From: Rhodospirillales bacterium
Lineage (GTDB): Bacteria > Pseudomonadota > Alphaproteobacteria > Acetobacterales > Acetobacteraceae
Reading direction: 5' to 3'
NCBI GenBank assembly: GCA_018971455.1
Contig: JAGXAV010000120.1
Location: forward strand, 1 to 6,537
Length of the DNA stretch: 6,537 nucleotides
Shown: positions 5,303 through 6,537 of the stretch, one piece after another
How the letters are laid out: each line of letters begins with the position of its first letter
How positions within the stretch are numbered: the first letter of the stretch is position 1
The notes under the pieces: model-generated
What the model was told of the DNA's origin: nothing
Databases searched by the model: none
Seen by the model: the letters and a program-made list of their open reading frames with translations, nothing else
Made by a program: the position numbers and the translations under genes

Positions 5303-6537
5303 TCAGAAGCCGAACATGTGGTCGAGCGAGAAGCGCCCGCCATCGGCCATCAGCCCGTGATAGCCGAACAGCCGGCACGTGGTGTCGCGCACCAGCACGT
5401 AGCCGCGCGGCCCCGCCTCGGCCAGGCGGTCGGCGAAGATGCGCTGGGGAAACACCATCGCCGAGCCCGAGCAGGCGATGGCCAGCGGCGCTTCGGCCAC
5501 CACCCGGCCGACGCCGTCATGCAGCAACAGCGTGGTCGCCGAGTGCCGATGCCAGGGCGCGGAGGCCGGGTAGATCAGGCAGGCGAAGCTCTCGGCGGCG
5601 GCGTCGCCGAGCTTGAGGAAGAGCCGCGTGGACAGGCCGGGCGGCGGGCCTGAATAGGATTGCGGCTCGTCGCGATAGGTCATCGCGGTGTTGTAGATAT
5701 GCGCGCCGAAGCTGCTCTCCGCCTCGTGCCCGCTGCCGCGCTCGGCGGCGCGCACCAGCGCGTGCAGCCAGCCATCGGCGCCGCCACCCTCGCGAAAATC
5801 ATAGACCAGCTCGGCATGTCCGCCCTCGGCCAGGGCGCTCGGCGGCAGCAGGTCGTCGAGGTCGATCGCCACATCATGGTCGCGCGGGAGGCGGCCGAGG
5901 AAATGCGCGCCGGCCAGCGCGCCGCCGGCATCGAACACGTCGAGCCGCACCGGCAGGTCGCTCTGCGCGGTCGCCATCGGCGTCGGCTGCACCAGGGTGC
6001 GGAAGCGCGCGCGCGGCAGCACCGGCAGCGGCAGCAGGTAGCCGCGCCCGAGCGGCCGCGGCAGGCTCGCGATGCCAGGATCGGGGCGCAGATCGGCGCG
6101 CTCGACATTGGGGTGGGCGATGCGCGTGCGCCCGGCCCGCACCACCTCGTAGCGCGGCCGCACCACGTGCCGCCCGGCGCGCAGCTCGATCTGCGCCGGC
6201 CAGGCCAGGCCCGGCAGCAATTCGGCGACATCCAGGGCCCGGCTGGCATAGGGCGCCACCGCCTCGGCCAGCACCACCGGGTGCTCGGCGCCCATGCGGT
6301 CGAGCGCGATGGCGCCGGCCGGGATCGGCGCGGCATGGCTGTTCTGCACCCACACCACCACCCGCTCGCCGGGGGCCGGCGCGGGGATGCCGGCATAGCG
6401 GTCGGCCGGCCAGGCATTGGCGTCGTGGGTGCAGGAAAGGCTTGCCCCGGGGCCGGCGCCATAGGTGTCGAGGGCGTATTTCACCACGTCGTGGCCGGCC
6501 GCGCCGACGACGTGAAGGAAGAGCTGGCCGGTGAACG
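5303..6537 (-). CDS. Protein of unknown function with repeated beta-type modules, C-terminal 410 aa (5' end beyond window)
   Basis: The minus-strand frame is open from the right edge to a TGA at 5305-5303. A GTG at 6487 could start it, but the 16 codons upstream (ending LFLHVVGAAGHD) continue naturally, so the gene is taken as 5'-truncated. There is no transmembrane segment in the visible part. I do not recognise an enzyme motif. Counting from the first complete codon, three segments look alike: about 58-131 (VVVWVQNSH ... ALDVAELLP ... QIELRAG), 194-266 (VRLDVFDAGG ... IDLDDLLP ... HAELVYDF) and 334-398 (TLLLHDGVGRVVAEA ... FADRLAE ... GYVLVRDTTCRLFGY). Each pairs a beta-hairpin-like start with an 'h-D-h-x-x-L' element and a closing strand, as in tandem beta-sandwich units. 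The ends GAHIYNTAMTY and RFSLDHMFGF look conserved-type. It is followed after seven bases by the SDR gene, so it may belong to a surface-glycan operon; that link is contextual inference. Confidence 0.83.
   Translation of the reverse strand, partial: FTGQLFLHVVGAAGHDVVKYALDTYGAGPGASLSCTHDANAWPADRYAGIPAPAPGERVVVWVQNSHAAPIPAGAIALDRMGAEHPVVLAEAVAPYASRALDVAELLPGLAWPAQIELRAGRHVVRPRYEVVRAGRTRIAHPNVERADLRPDPGIASLPRPLGRGYLLPLPVLPRARFRTLVQPTPMATAQSDLPVRLDVFDAGGALAGAHFLGRLPRDHDVAIDLDDLLPPSALAEGGHAELVYDFREGGGADGWLHALVRAAERGSGHEAESSFGAHIYNTAMTYRDEPQSYSGPPPGLSTRLFLKLGDAAAESFACLIYPASAPWHRHSATTLLLHDGVGRVVAEAPLAIACSGSAMVFPQRIFADRLAEAGPRGYVLVRDTTCRLFGYHGLMADGGRFSLDHMFGF

Noticed and set aside
5293..5343. ATG at 5343 as the SDR start
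   Set aside because: It would add 16 residues of Ser/Thr/Ala-rich sequence unlike the family and overlap the upstream gene by 41 bases. The Rossmann strand begins right after the ATG at 5295.
3337..5616. A 759-codon plus-strand open frame across the monooxygenase, SDR and unknown-protein genes
   Set aside because: It crosses three well-supported genes in other frames, has Arg/Ala/Pro/Gly-rich low-information sequence and no family motif. Such frames arise from G/C third-position bias.
6485..6487. GTG at 6487 as the true start of the unknown protein
   Set aside because: The frame stays open to the window edge and the added residues look like ordinary protein continuing into the HDVVKYALDTYG segment. 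No ribosome site precedes the GTG, so a truncated gene is more likely.

Overview
The window is very GC-rich, with strong G/C bias at third codon positions, and is almost fully coding. The gene types point to an alphaproteobacterium, perhaps of the Rhodospirillales/Acetobacteraceae kind. That placement is inferred from composition and family resemblance only. There are no RNA genes, insertion sequences, CRISPR arrays or phage genes, and no non-coding gap exceeds about 150 bases.

Layout from left to right. (1) 1-513, minus: the N-terminal 171 residues of a large Gly/Thr/Asn-rich beta-strand surface or secreted protein, cut by the window edge. It appears to have its own promoter with a perfect TTGACA box. 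(2) 590-1531, minus: an aldo/keto reductase with an intact catalytic tetrad. (3) A 136-base divergent promoter region. (4) 1668-2117, plus: a small DsrE-like protein with a Sec signal peptide. (5) 2265-3203, plus: a LysR-type regulator. (6) 3290-4432, plus: a luciferase-like flavin-dependent monooxygenase (LLM), whose ribosome binding site may be masked by a 7-bp hairpin. (7) 4381-5295, minus: an extended SDR (nucleotide-sugar epimerase/dehydratase type) whose 3' end overlaps the monooxygenase tail-to-tail by 52 bases. (8) 5303-6537, minus: the C-terminal 410 residues of a protein of unknown function, 7 bases upstream of the SDR and apparently in one operon with it.

Functionally there seem to be three units. 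The plus-strand trio (periplasmic DsrE-like protein, LysR regulator, flavin monooxygenase) with the divergent aldo/keto reductase looks like a small redox/catabolic neighbourhood; the substrate cannot be read from the sequence. The right-hand minus-strand pair looks like part of a surface-polysaccharide or glycan gene set. The left-hand gene is a separately controlled exported or surface protein. I see no clearly new defence or mobile system. The least explained items are the modular unknown protein at the right edge, the possible RBS-masking hairpin at 3258-3289, and the signal-peptide-less beta-strand protein at the left edge.
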